Assembly (NCBI GenBank): GCA_964515905.1
Contig: CAZEWK010000047.1
Span: forward strand, 54,454 to 118,453
Reading direction: 5' to 3'
DNA length: 64,000 bases
Origin: GCA-2712985 sp964515905
GTDB taxonomy: Bacteria; Pseudomonadota; Alphaproteobacteria; UBA7887
Shown: positions 33,891-42,805 of the stretch, in pieces
Layout of the letters: the number at the start of each line of letters is the position of its first letter
Numbering within the stretch: the first letter of the stretch is position 1
Notes under the pieces: generated by a model
What the model saw: the letters and a program-made list of their open reading frames with translations, nothing else
The model's database searches: none
Told to the model about the DNA's origin: nothing
Program-made: the position numbers and the translations under genes

Positions 33891-34598
33891 ATGGAATTTC
33901 TACAACCTCTAGCTAAAGGCCATCTCATCCGGCGTTATAAACGGTTTCTCGCAGATGTCGCGCTAACCAACGGAAAGGTCGTTACTGCTCATTGTGCAAA
34001 TCCCGGGTCCATGCAAGGTCTAGCAACCAAAGGAATGGAGGTATGGTTGTCTCCAGCACAGAATCCTAAACGTAAACTTGGTTGGACCTGGGAGCTTGTG
34101 CGAGTAGGGCGTGGTTTAGTTGGTGTCAATACTTCCCTTCCCAATAAAATTGTTTATGAGGCCATTGCTGCCAAAGGAATTAGCGAACTTAATGGATATT
34201 CTGAAATTTATCGTGAAGTCGCATACGGCAAAGCTTCTCGAATAGACCTTCTTTTGGACCATCCTAAAAAGGGCAAGTGTTTCGTAGAAGTAAAAAACGT
34301 AACCCTAAAAAGAAAATTTGGCGCAGAGTTCCCTGATTCGGTTACCACGCGGGGCACTAAACACCTCGGAGAATTAACAAACATGATTGAAGAGGGACAT
34401 CGGGCCGTAATGTTGTATTTAGTCCAAAGAAACGATTGCGGAGACTTCCGAATCGCTTCCGATATTGATCCTCTTTATAACGATGCTTTCCAGACAGCAA
34501 TAACAAAAGGGGTGGAGGCCATATGTTATTCCTGCAAGTTAAGGACAAATAGTATTACAATTGACCGCCCCCTGCCCGTTGTTTCGGGACCTTTTTGA
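33891..34598 (+). CDS. sfsA: Sugar fermentation stimulation protein SfsA
   Basis: A 235-residue SfsA-family protein, which combines an OB-like nucleic-acid-binding part and a nuclease-like core. Seen are VTAHCANPGSMQGL, LVGVNTSLPNKIV, the PD-(D/E)xK-like stretch RIDLLLDHPKKGKCFVEVKNVTL, and FPDSVTTRGTKHLGEL. In known members it is a DNA-binding protein of uncertain role in sugar-gene expression. It is divergent from the cinA-type gene and upstream of map. Confidence 0.95.
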   Translation: MEFLQPLAKGHLIRRYKRFLADVALTNGKVVTAHCANPGSMQGLATKGMEVWLSPAQNPKRKLGWTWELVRVGRGLVGVNTSLPNKIVYEAIAAKGISELNGYSEIYREVAYGKASRIDLLLDHPKKGKCFVEVKNVTLKRKFGAEFPDSVTTRGTKHLGELTNMIEEGHRAVMLYLVQRNDCGDFRIASDIDPLYNDAFQTAITKGVEAICYSCKLRTNSITIDRPLPVVSGPF

Positions 34599-34695
34599 AT
34601 CATAAACGTGATTTAAAACTGAAACATACCCGCCACCATCAGTTGGTAGGCAACTCAAATCTTGTTTGCTCCTCAGCTTTTTAATAAAAGAGTAT

Positions 34696-35511
34696 ATGTC
34701 TGAAGTCCAAACTATCATGTCTGAAACGGGACAAAAAATTAAGATTCATGGTGAAGAGAGCTTTACTGCCATGCGAAGAGCCGGTCTACTTGCTGCCGAG
34801 GTACTAGATTATATTGCTTCTTATGTTCAGGAGGGAATTGCAACGGAATACCTTGATCAACTTTGCCATGACTTTATTCTAGAGCACAACGCAATACCCG
34901 CTCCACTAAATTATCGCGGTTTTCCGAAATCAATATGTACCTCAGTAAATCATGTAGTTTGTCACGGGATTCCGGGGAGTAAAAAACTTACGAGTGGAGA
35001 TATCCTTAATATCGATATTACCGTGATCGTTGATGGTTGGCACGGTGACTCAAGCCGAATGTTTTGTGTTGGGAAACCTACAATAAAAGCCTCTCGCCTC
35101 ATAGATATTACATACGATTCCATGATGTACGGGATAGAGGAAGTGAGACCTGGTGCAACACTTGGTGATATTGGATTTGCTATTCAAAAGTTTGCTGAGA
35201 GAAAACGGTGCTCTGTAGTTAGAGATTTCTGTGGACATGGCATCGGAAAAATATTTCACGACACACCAAGTGTTCTACATTATGGATCTCCAAGCTCTGG
35301 CTTAAAGCTTCGTGAAGGGATGTTTTTCACCATTGAGCCAATGATCAATCTTGGACGGCATGAAGTAAAAATACTTGGAGACGGTTGGACTGCAGTGACA
35401 AAAGACCGCTCCCTTTCGGCCCAGTTTGAGCACACTCTTGGAGTAACAGCAGCAGGTTACGAAATTTTTACATTGTCTCCAAAGGGGCTCAACAAACCCC
35501 CATACATATAA
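34696..35511 (+). CDS. map: Methionine aminopeptidase, type I
   Basis: Removes the initiator methionine from nascent proteins. All five metal ligands are visible: two Asp in DILNIDITVIVDGWHGDSS, His in FCGHGIGKIFHD, Glu in FFTIEPMIN and Glu in SAQFEHTLGVT. About 271 residues from the ATG at 34696. The frame opens upstream to 34666 (TTG) and another ATG at 34717 is possible; none has a clear ribosome site. The sfsA-map order is common in alphaproteobacteria. Confidence 0.96.
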   Translation: MSEVQTIMSETGQKIKIHGEESFTAMRRAGLLAAEVLDYIASYVQEGIATEYLDQLCHDFILEHNAIPAPLNYRGFPKSICTSVNHVVCHGIPGSKKLTSGDILNIDITVIVDGWHGDSSRMFCVGKPTIKASRLIDITYDSMMYGIEEVRPGATLGDIGFAIQKFAERKRCSVVRDFCGHGIGKIFHDTPSVLHYGSPSSGLKLREGMFFTIEPMINLGRHEVKILGDGWTAVTKDRSLSAQFEHTLGVTAAGYEIFTLSPKGLNKPPYI

Positions 35512-35540
35512 TAGTACGTAAAATTTATGAAGTACCAATG

Positions 35541-36128
35541 CTAAGAATCTAGGGCTTCAATGACAAAATCTAATCGATCTTGACCAAAAAACATTTCTTC
35601 TCCAACAAAAAAGGTTGGAGCTCCAAACGCTCCTCGCTGAGCAACAGTTTCCGTATTACTTTTTAGTTTATCTTTTACCTCTGGGTCTTTGATGCGTTCA
35701 AACAAATGATCCGCATCCATACCGGCGTCCTTTAAGACATCTCGGACAACGCCCGCATCACCTAAGTTTTTTGATTGAGCCCACATGGCTGGGAATATTG
35801 CCGCAAGATATTGCTGAAGATTTCCATCTTTAATAGTGGCCACAGCCCCCCTCATTAAAGCAAGAGTATTTACTGGAAAATATTGATTGGATTTATAAGC
35901 TACACCATAGCGCTTAGCGAATCTCGGCAGATCTGTTTTCATCCAAGCCGATTTCGGTGCGAGGTGGGCAGGACTCTGATTGCCTACTATCTTAAAAAGC
36001 CCTCCTAGAAGGATAGGAATCCATACAATCTGTGATCCGGCATGAGCGACTATGGACGGCAACTGTGTGTAGGCTAGGTAGGCAGTTGGGCTCCCTACGT
36101 CAAATACAAATTCTACTTTTTTATTCAT
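35541..36128 (-). CDS. DsbA-family / 2-hydroxychromene-2-carboxylate isomerase-like protein
   Basis: Thioredoxin-fold protein with helical insert, 195 residues, in the HCCA isomerase/GST-kappa group. The active segment is FVFDVGSPTAYLAYTQLP, with Ser where DsbA has CxxC, and later WIPILLGGLFK, AMWAQSKNL and GAFGAPTFFVGEEMFFGQDRLDFV. Such proteins use glutathione; the substrate may be a naphthalene-type intermediate or another aromatic, unproven here. It starts 19 bases downstream of the aldolase-SDR fusion and is probably cotranscribed. Confidence 0.9.
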   Translation of the reverse strand: MNKKVEFVFDVGSPTAYLAYTQLPSIVAHAGSQIVWIPILLGGLFKIVGNQSPAHLAPKSAWMKTDLPRFAKRYGVAYKSNQYFPVNTLALMRGAVATIKDGNLQQYLAAIFPAMWAQSKNLGDAGVVRDVLKDAGMDADHLFERIKDPEVKDKLKSNTETVAQRGAFGAPTFFVGEEMFFGQDRLDFVIEALDS

Positions 36129-36147
36129 GGTGTACTATCCCCGGGTA

Positions 36148-38199
36148 TTAACGTAATGCAGCCGCTATGTTACCCCCATCAACGGTTAGCACTGCGCCAG
36201 TTGTTTTCATAGATAGAGCTAGGTTAACGAATGCATTAGCAACATCGGAAGCGGTTACCTCCTCCCCAAGCAAATTGCCCGACATGTAGTCCTCCGGAGT
36301 CGTCCCACGGGCTACAGCTCTTTCTGCTATCATTGCCTCTGTCATCAGACCAGACCGCACGCGATCCGCATTTATGGCATTAGACCTAATTTGTTCTGAG
36401 CCGTAATCGACCGCATACTGACGGGATAAAAACAGAGTTGCTGCTTTGGGCAGCCCATACGGACCAAAATTTTCTCCGGGGTTAACCGCTTGTTTAGAAG
36501 CGTTAAATAATAAGGCACCCCCTGTTCCCTGCCGGCTCATTATTGCTACTGCAGCCTGCGCAACAGTTTGGTGAGAAAAAAAGTTAATCTCAAAGCTTTT
36601 ACGTAAAACCTCGTCTGAGACTTCTCCAATTTTCCCCTGGGAAGCACTTCCAGCGTTTGATACCAAGACATCAATACCACCAAATTTGCTACAAATTGTC
36701 GTAAATACTTCTTCAACCTGAGACCGGTCGGTAACGTTACAAGTTAAACCTGTTACACCGATTTTGTCACACAACAATGATAACCTTTCTGGATCAATAT
36801 CAAGAAGAACGACTTCGGCATTATTATCCATGAAAGCCTTTGCGGTTGCGGCTCCAATGGAACCTGCTCCACCGGTAATGACGACAACATTACCCGACAT
36901 CGGCAATGGACTTTGTTTCCCAAGTTTGGCCTGCTCTAAAGACCAGTATTCCATTTGAAATATTTCAGCTTCATCCAGAGAAGTATATTCCCCGATTCGT
37001 TCGGACGCTGATATAACGTTAATTGTGGATTCAGCAATATCAGCAGTTATTTGTGCAGCTTGAGAAGAATTACCTAAAGCAAATAGACCCAAGCCTCGCA
37101 CCAACACCACTCTCGGCATCGGGTCCAGAGCCAACTTAGGGTTTTTCAAATCTACATTGTGTCGTCGGAAATAATCTGAATAGGCCGCTTTGTATTTTTT
37201 TAAACTATCGTCTAACAAAGAACACCACTGATTAAGACTTTCAACCTCAGGTGCCGGCATGATCAAAGGCTTTGGCTTTGTTCTGATTACATGATCAGGG
37301 GTCACTGGACCTGACTGACTATAGCGTTCTAGACCCTTACCATTAACATATTGGAGAATTGATTCGTTAGTCCGGAATGTACAAATTAGGCGTTCTCCTC
37401 CTGTTTGAGAAAAATTGGATGGGGTGCATTTGCCACGTAAGAGTGGTGCTACCCAAGACGCTGGCAACAAAGATTTTGGAATTTCTACCGATTGAAATGA
37501 CCTGGCTGGGCGATCTTTCTCTTTGGATTCCGCCAAAGTAATCAATTCTATCATTCGCTCGTAGGACTCTTCAGCAGTCTCACCGAAAGTAAAAATCCCG
37601 TGTTTCATTAAGATGAGTCCCCCACAGTCCTTGTTTAACTGATATACCTCCAATGCCTTCTTCGATAAGAGAAATCCTGGCATGATATACGGAACAAGAG
37701 CTGCTTTTTCACCGAAAACCTCAGAACAAATAGCGTAGCCGTTGGGTTGATCCGTCAAAGCCAACACGGAATTTGCGTGAGTGTGGTCAACATACTTGTG
37801 AGGAAGAAAGGCGTGGAGGAGTGTTTCTACTGAAGGATTTGGGGCTTTACTATCCAGTAGATTTCGGCGCTGAACATTTACCATATCCTCATCGTCTAAT
37901 TTCTCTAAATTAGCGATGGCTCTGATTGGTTTAAGACGCACGGCAGGCAATCCATCTGGTTCTATATCGGCCATGTCCCATCCGGAGCCTTTCACACAAA
38001 TCACGTCTTCCAAGTTTCCGTAAACATCGGGCATCTTTGTTTTGACTGAGACATTCCCTCCTCCGTGCAAAACTAATTTAGGATTACTTCCCAGTAGCCT
38101 TGAGCTATAGACACGCAACGCCAAATCTGCCATTACACCTTTATCGGCGTATGCATTAATAAATTCCTCTGCTTCTCTTTTTGACCAAAGACTTTTCAT
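36148..38199 (-). CDS. Bifunctional class II aldolase / short-chain dehydrogenase fusion
   Basis: About 683 residues. The N-terminal half is a class II aldolase/adducin domain: LVLHGGGNVSVK, zinc ligands in VDHTHANSVLALTD and the later LMKHGIFTFGET. The C-terminal half, from about residue 430, is an SDR: VVITGGAGSIGAATAKAF, LDIDPE, NAGSASQG and YGLPKAA. The architecture equals the rhamnulose-1-phosphate aldolase/lactaldehyde dehydrogenase fusion of rhizobia and relatives. The open frame continues to 38448 across the purB start, but ATG 38199 begins the conserved N-terminus. No kinase or isomerase for a sugar is adjacent, so the real substrate is uncertain. Confidence 0.9.
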   Translation of the reverse strand: MKSLWSKREAEEFINAYADKGVMADLALRVYSSRLLGSNPKLVLHGGGNVSVKTKMPDVYGNLEDVICVKGSGWDMADIEPDGLPAVRLKPIRAIANLEKLDDEDMVNVQRRNLLDSKAPNPSVETLLHAFLPHKYVDHTHANSVLALTDQPNGYAICSEVFGEKAALVPYIMPGFLLSKKALEVYQLNKDCGGLILMKHGIFTFGETAEESYERMIELITLAESKEKDRPARSFQSVEIPKSLLPASWVAPLLRGKCTPSNFSQTGGERLICTFRTNESILQYVNGKGLERYSQSGPVTPDHVIRTKPKPLIMPAPEVESLNQWCSLLDDSLKKYKAAYSDYFRRHNVDLKNPKLALDPMPRVVLVRGLGLFALGNSSQAAQITADIAESTINVISASERIGEYTSLDEAEIFQMEYWSLEQAKLGKQSPLPMSGNVVVITGGAGSIGAATAKAFMDNNAEVVLLDIDPERLSLLCDKIGVTGLTCNVTDRSQVEEVFTTICSKFGGIDVLVSNAGSASQGKIGEVSDEVLRKSFEINFFSHQTVAQAAVAIMSRQGTGGALLFNASKQAVNPGENFGPYGLPKAATLFLSRQYAVDYGSEQIRSNAINADRVRSGLMTEAMIAERAVARGTTPEDYMSGNLLGEEVTASDVANAFVNLALSMKTTGAVLTVDGGNIAAALR

Positions 38200-38348
38200 T
38201 TTTGCTTCTTTACCCTCATGAGGCTTGATTTTAGCGTATAAACTAAGGGTTTTAGTTAATACAAAAATAGCCTGAATTTGGCCAACCCATTCTAGAGGAC
38301 TTATACTCGCAAATTCGACATGGAAAACCACCAAATACAGGATTGACA

Positions 38349-39656
38349 ATGATACCACGTTACAGCCGACCTGAAATGGCAAACATTTGGGAATCACAAA
38401 CGCGTTTCCAAATATGGCTAGATATCGAACGCTACGCGTGCGAAGCACAAGAAAAACTCGGGATTATTCCAAATGGTACCGCCAAAGCATTGAATGAGCG
38501 TGGAAAATTTGAAATTAAAAGAATCGATGAAATTGAACGCAATCTCAAACACGATGTAATTGCTTTTTTAACCAATGTCGCTGAGCATGTTGGGCCCGAA
38601 GCCCGGTTTATGCACCAAGGCTTAACATCATCTGATGTATTAGATACTGCCTTTTCGGTCCAACTCACCCGGGCGAGTGACATATTGCTGTCCGATATAG
38701 ATCTACTGTGCGCCGTTCTTCAAAGAAAGGCATTTGAATACAAAAACACCTTGTGTGTTGGGCGAAGCCACGGAATTCATGCCGAACCCACTACTTTTGG
38801 TCTAAAACTCGCTTTTGCTTTTGCTGAATTTGACCGCGCCCGTTCTCGTCTAAAAATGGCTCGTGAAGAAATATCTGTCTGCGCTATTTCTGGCGCTGTA
38901 GGCACATATTCCACTATAGACCCTAGCGTAGAGGCTTATGTTGCAAAAAAACTTAACCTTAGACCGGAAATAATCTCAACACAGGTGATCCCACGCGACC
39001 GGCACGCGATGTTTTTTGCCACACTTGGTGTCTTAGCTGGTTCGATAGAACGATTATCCACGGAGATACGACATCTACAAAGGACAGAAGTGAGGGAGGC
39101 AGAGGAGTTTTTTGAGGCAGAACAGAAAGGTTCTTCCGCGATGCCCCACAAAAGAAACCCGGTATTAACTGAGAATTTAACTGGACTAGCGCGAATAATA
39201 CGCTCAACAGTACAACCTGCCCTGGAAAATGTTGCCCTTTGGCATGAAAGGGACATATCACATTCTTCCGTAGAGAGAATGATTGCTCCAGACGCAACAG
39301 TCACTGCAGATTTTGCTCTCTCTCGACTACACACTGTGATAGACAAGCTGCTGGTATACCCTGAAAATATGCAACAAAATCTTGATAGTTTGGGCGGATT
39401 AATCCAATCTCAACGCGTTTTGCTCGCCCTTACTCAGTCTGGCATGAGCCGCGAAGACGCATACCGATTAGTCCAACGGAGCGCCATGCAAGTGTGGGAA
39501 GATGGGGGGCTGTTCCTGAACGCGCTAAAGGCTGATAAAGAGATATCCTCACAACTGAGCGCGAAAGATCTATCCAAAATTTTTGATTCTGGGCTTGAAC
39601 TGAAACATATCGACAAAATTTTCTCACGAGTGTTTCCTGATATAGGACAGAGGTAA
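38349..39656 (+). CDS. purB: Adenylosuccinate lyase
   Basis: Acts twice in purine synthesis, splitting SAICAR and adenylosuccinate with release of fumarate. The 435-residue protein shows the fumarase/ASL superfamily signature GSSAMPHKRNP, GRSHGIHAEPTTFG (general-acid histidine) and MHQGLTSSDVLDTAFS. The start ATG 38349 is preceded by AGGA; the preceding TTG at 38343 is less likely. It opens the purine block of the window but is separated from purC by three other genes. Confidence 0.97.
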   Translation: MIPRYSRPEMANIWESQTRFQIWLDIERYACEAQEKLGIIPNGTAKALNERGKFEIKRIDEIERNLKHDVIAFLTNVAEHVGPEARFMHQGLTSSDVLDTAFSVQLTRASDILLSDIDLLCAVLQRKAFEYKNTLCVGRSHGIHAEPTTFGLKLAFAFAEFDRARSRLKMAREEISVCAISGAVGTYSTIDPSVEAYVAKKLNLRPEIISTQVIPRDRHAMFFATLGVLAGSIERLSTEIRHLQRTEVREAEEFFEAEQKGSSAMPHKRNPVLTENLTGLARIIRSTVQPALENVALWHERDISHSSVERMIAPDATVTADFALSRLHTVIDKLLVYPENMQQNLDSLGGLIQSQRVLLALTQSGMSREDAYRLVQRSAMQVWEDGGLFLNALKADKEISSQLSAKDLSKIFDSGLELKHIDKIFSRVFPDIGQR

Positions 39657-39680
39657 ATTACCAGTGCCTAACCATAATTA

Positions 39681-40001
39681 TTACTCGTCCATTATCTCGT
39701 TCTTAGCAATCGGCATCAAACGATCCATTTCGTGCCTGATTTTTTCAGCATTGGTCGGTACTCCCTTAGATTCGAAATCAGAAAGCACCTTTTGTAATAC
39801 ATCATCATCACCCGGTTCTTGAAAATCTGCCATTACTACTTCTTTTGCATACGCGTCAGACTCGGCTCCGGTCAAACCCAGCAAGTTTGCTGCCCAAAGA
39901 CCCAATAATTTATTGCGCCGAGCATTTGCCTTAAACCGAAGCTCCTCATCATGCTGGAACCGTTTTTCAAAATCACGTTCTCTATCTTCAAAAGCACTCA
40001 T
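39681..40001 (-). CDS. F1-ATPase inhibitor zeta subunit (DUF1476)
   Basis: A 106-residue alpha-helical protein beginning SAFEDRERDFEKRFQHDEEL and RFKANARRNKLLGLWAA, the hallmark of the alphaproteobacterial zeta subunit. It inserts its N-terminal helix in the F1 motor and blocks ATP hydrolysis, much like mitochondrial IF1. The four-helix rest (EVVMADFQEPGDDDVL) is also typical. It lies convergent to purB and divergent from the NRDE gene, a position near purine genes that recurs in alphaproteobacteria. Confidence 0.93.
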   Translation of the reverse strand: MSAFEDRERDFEKRFQHDEELRFKANARRNKLLGLWAANLLGLTGAESDAYAKEVVMADFQEPGDDDVLQKVLSDFESKGVPTNAEKIRHEMDRLMPIAKNEIMDE

Positions 40002-40124
40002 ATTATTCCCTTAGCCTCATCGTTTGAAACTGTCCATAAACTAACACCAGTATACCACTGTTCCTGAAAGAGATAACCCTAACGTTTTATGACAACCTAC
40101 CCTAGTTGTGAGACACTTATCCAA

Positions 40125-40898
40125 ATGTGTACATTGATTATACTCCGTCAACCTAACCATCCTTGGTCTACTCTAATAGCCGCAAACCGCGACGAAATGC
40201 TGTCACGGGCATGGGACGCACCTGCGCGTCACTGGCCTGACCGACCTACCACCGTGGCAGGATTGGATCACGAGGGACACGGAAGTTGGCTCGGGGTGAA
40301 TGACTATGGTGTGGTCGCCGGAATACTAAATCGTGCCGGAACTCTCGGTCCAGAAGAAAACAAACGATCGCGAGGTGAAATAGTACTTGAGGTACTGGAA
40401 CATGCGGACGCTAAAATTGCGGCAAAAGCCATATCGGATCTAGATGAACGATCGTATCGGCCGTTCAATCTCGTAATAGCCGATAATCGTGATGCCTACT
40501 GGGTCGCTCACCGCGGTAATATTTATCGATCCAAGATTGAGGTGCATACCATTCCGTTAGGTCTTTCCATGCTAACATCCTATGACCTTAACGATAAGAG
40601 ATCGCCGAGAATTCGTAATTTCCTTACTCATTTTCAAAACTCCCCTATCCCCAACCCAGACAATGACAACTGGGACGATTGGAAACGGATCATGTGCAAT
40701 AGATCTTATGACTCCAGAGATGGTCCGACCGAGACCATGAATATTTCAACCGACTTTGGCTTTGGAACATCTTCCAGTTCTTTTATAGCAATCCCATCCG
40801 ACAAAAGGCCTCACTCAGCACTAATATGGAAGTTTTCTCCAGGTGCCCCCGACACTTGCACCTATGATTTCATCGAATGTGGATCGACGACTATCTAA
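40125..40898 (+). CDS. NRDE family protein (TANGO2-like)
   Basis: About 257 residues in the family named for the Asn-Arg-Asp-Glu motif, seen in LIAANRDEML near residue 22. It starts Met-Cys-Thr, which would leave an N-terminal cysteine nucleophile, as in Ntn-hydrolases. For this reason the ATG at 40125 is chosen over 40089, although the upstream codons are open. Other pieces are DHEGHGSWLGVND and GVVAGILNRAG. The homologue TANGO2 is linked to haem and lipid handling in eukaryotes; the bacterial role is unknown. Confidence 0.9.
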   Translation: MCTLIILRQPNHPWSTLIAANRDEMLSRAWDAPARHWPDRPTTVAGLDHEGHGSWLGVNDYGVVAGILNRAGTLGPEENKRSRGEIVLEVLEHADAKIAAKAISDLDERSYRPFNLVIADNRDAYWVAHRGNIYRSKIEVHTIPLGLSMLTSYDLNDKRSPRIRNFLTHFQNSPIPNPDNDNWDDWKRIMCNRSYDSRDGPTETMNISTDFGFGTSSSSFIAIPSDKRPHSALIWKFSPGAPDTCTYDFIECGSTTI

Positions 40899-41024
40899 TC
40901 GAATTTTTCGTTCTAAGCCGGACTTTACCATCTATGTAATTATCAGAAACAATTAGTTTGGATCATGCTAATATATGTTACAAAGCACTTGCAAATTTTA
41001 GAAGTGGACATTTAGGAGGCAACT

Positions 41025-41453
41025 ATGTGGATGGTCAAAAATGTATTGGTTATAGGTATCCTTATGTTATTTAATGGATCCAACGCAATTGCTCAAAGTC
41101 GTACGCCATCAAACCAAGAGGCAGAGGTCTATATTATATCTCCAACAGATGGGCAGCGGGTAACATCGCCCGTGACAATAAAATTTGGACTTCGTGGAAT
41201 GGGTGTGGCGCCTGCAGGGACCGAGAAAGATAATACTGGCCACCACCACCTGATAGTGGATGCTGCTCTTCCGCCTTTGGACGAACCCATCCCAAGCGAT
41301 GAAAATTACCGACACTTTGGTGGAGGTCAGACAGAAGTAACATTAGAATTGGGACCAGGTAATCACACACTTCAGCTTTTGCTGGCCGACCACAACCATA
41401 TTCCTCATGATCCTGTCATTAAGTCCAGTCGAGTAATCATAACAGTCAAATAA
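41025..41453 (+). CDS. Exported DUF4399 protein
   Basis: A 142-residue secreted protein. The signal peptide ends near NAIAQ. The mature domain has IISPTDGQRVTSPVTIKFGLRG in shorter form at residues 36-57, a His-rich centre NTGHHHLIVD, RHFGGGQTEVTL, and GNHTLQLLLADHNHIPHDP. The family is a small beta-sandwich and the conserved histidines suggest metal binding, possibly copper; this is inference. A good AGGAGG site precedes the ATG. It forms a single gene between the NRDE gene and purC. Confidence 0.9.
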   Translation: MWMVKNVLVIGILMLFNGSNAIAQSRTPSNQEAEVYIISPTDGQRVTSPVTIKFGLRGMGVAPAGTEKDNTGHHHLIVDAALPPLDEPIPSDENYRHFGGGQTEVTLELGPGNHTLQLLLADHNHIPHDPVIKSSRVIITVK

Positions 41454-41756
41454 CAGACTAGATTTTATTGGTTCATGATACTAACTCAGTGCGCTGATTG
41501 CCTTTTGTTCGCAGGCTAAATGGGCCATAAAAGTTTTAAGGCCTCGAAAACTTGCGAATAGTTCCAGTTTCTAAGCAATTACGGAATGGAAATACCATAG
41601 CGTTTCAGAATTTTTGTCCATATGTCTCGTTGGGAACATTGTGCGACCCATACATATGAGGTAATAACCTTATAACTTAGTGGTATGCGAGGCCACAGTG
41701 GTACGTTTGTTTCATTTTTAATTGACAACTTTGTGGAAGAAACATCCAAACACGAT
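41454..41756. other. Non-coding gap upstream of purC
   Basis: About 300 bases with no supported gene. A minus-strand frame across this gap runs into purC and is a shadow. No terminator hairpin, riboswitch-like fold or strong promoter was recognised by eye; it must contain the purC promoter. Open codons in the purC frame reach back to 41685 but lack conserved sequence. Confidence 0.5.
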
Positions 41757-42521
41757 ATGCCGCGGCGCAGACGAATATATGAAGGAAAGGCCAAGGTCCT
41801 ATTTGAAGGACCAGAGCCAGGGACCATAGTCCAATATTTTAAAGACGATGCCACGGCTTTTAATAATAAGAAAAAGGGTACAATCACCGGGAAAGGTGTC
41901 CTAAATAACCGAATTTCCGAATTTTTAATGACAAAACTCTCCGAAATAGGTATCCCGACCCATTTCGTCCGCCGACTTAATATGCGAGAGCAACTAGTTA
42001 AAAAGGTAGAAATTATCCCAGTTGAAGTTGTAGTGCGAAACGTTGCCGCTGGTTCGTTTTCAAAACGATTTGGCATCGCTGAAGGGTCTCCACTACCCCG
42101 ATCAATCGTAGAATATTACTACAAGTCCGATGAACTTGATGATCCAATGGTAATTGAAGAACACATCACAGCGTTCGGATGGGCAACGCCTCACGAACTT
42201 GATGAAATACTGTCACTAACACTCAGAATTAATGATTTTCTTTCAGGGCTTTTTCTGGCACTGGGGGTAAAATTAGTTGATTTTAAGTTGGAGTTTGGTC
42301 GCTTATATGAAGGAGATGACCTAAGGATAGTTTTGGCTGACGAAATTAGTCCAGATAACTGCCGTCTTTGGGATATTAAAACGAACGAAAAATTAGATAA
42401 GGATCGTTTCCGACGCAATTTAGATCGTGTTGAAGAAGCCTATCAGGAAGTGGCACGCCGTTTAGGCATCCTACCTGAAGGAGGGCCTCGCGATCTAAAG
42501 GGGCCGGACACGATACAATAG
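41757..42521 (+). CDS. purC: Phosphoribosylaminoimidazole-succinocarboxamide synthase
   Basis: SAICAR synthetase, 254 residues. It begins RRRRIYEGKAKVLFEGPEPG and shows QYFKDDATAFN, VVVRNVAAGSFSKRFGI and LVDFKLEFGRLYEGDDLRIVLADEISPDNCRLWD in separate recognised blocks. The ATG at 41757 is the usual position, directly before the Arg-rich start seen in alphaproteobacterial PurC. It heads the purC-purS-purQ-purL operon, with purS 7 bases downstream. Confidence 0.97.
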   Translation: MPRRRRIYEGKAKVLFEGPEPGTIVQYFKDDATAFNNKKKGTITGKGVLNNRISEFLMTKLSEIGIPTHFVRRLNMREQLVKKVEIIPVEVVVRNVAAGSFSKRFGIAEGSPLPRSIVEYYYKSDELDDPMVIEEHITAFGWATPHELDEILSLTLRINDFLSGLFLALGVKLVDFKLEFGRLYEGDDLRIVLADEISPDNCRLWDIKTNEKLDKDRFRRNLDRVEEAYQEVARRLGILPEGGPRDLKGPDTIQ

Positions 42522-42528
42522 ATAACTT

Positions 42529-42771
42529 TTGAAAGCTAAAGTCTACATAACTCTTAAAGCAGGTGTGCTAGATCCACAAGGGAAAGCAACTGAGCAAGCC
42601 CTAGATAGACTTGGGTTCAAAGGAATTAGGGAAGTGCGGCAAGGCAAAATTATTGAGATTGATTTTGATCAAATAGATTCGGTGCAGGCTCGTAAAGATA
42701 TTGAAAATATGTGCCAAAAACTCCTATCCAATACTGTGATTGAAGACTATTCCATCGAATTAGATAAATGA
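42529..42771 (+). CDS. purS: Phosphoribosylformylglycinamidine synthase subunit PurS
   Basis: Small scaffolding subunit (80 residues) bringing PurQ and PurL together. It starts at a TTG with KAKVYITLKAGVLDPQGKA and has ALDRLGFKGIREVRQGK, the diagnostic PurS pattern. Its presence shows that the window encodes the three-part (PurSQL) enzyme, not the single large gammaproteobacterial PurL. A TTG start and only 7 bases after purC suggest coupled translation. Confidence 0.95.
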   Translation: MKAKVYITLKAGVLDPQGKATEQALDRLGFKGIREVRQGKIIEIDFDQIDSVQARKDIENMCQKLLSNTVIEDYSIELDK

Positions 42772-42805
42772 GCAATTACCTGGCACTTAACTCACTCGAG
42801 CTAGC

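Noticed and set aside
38200..38448. N-terminal extension of the aldolase-SDR fusion frame
   Set aside because: The extra 83 codons overlap the purB start and carry no aldolase-family sequence; the ATG at 38199 begins the conserved region.
41579..42076. 165-codon minus-strand frame across the purC start
   Set aside because: It is the reverse complement of conserved purC codons and shows no protein-family pattern.
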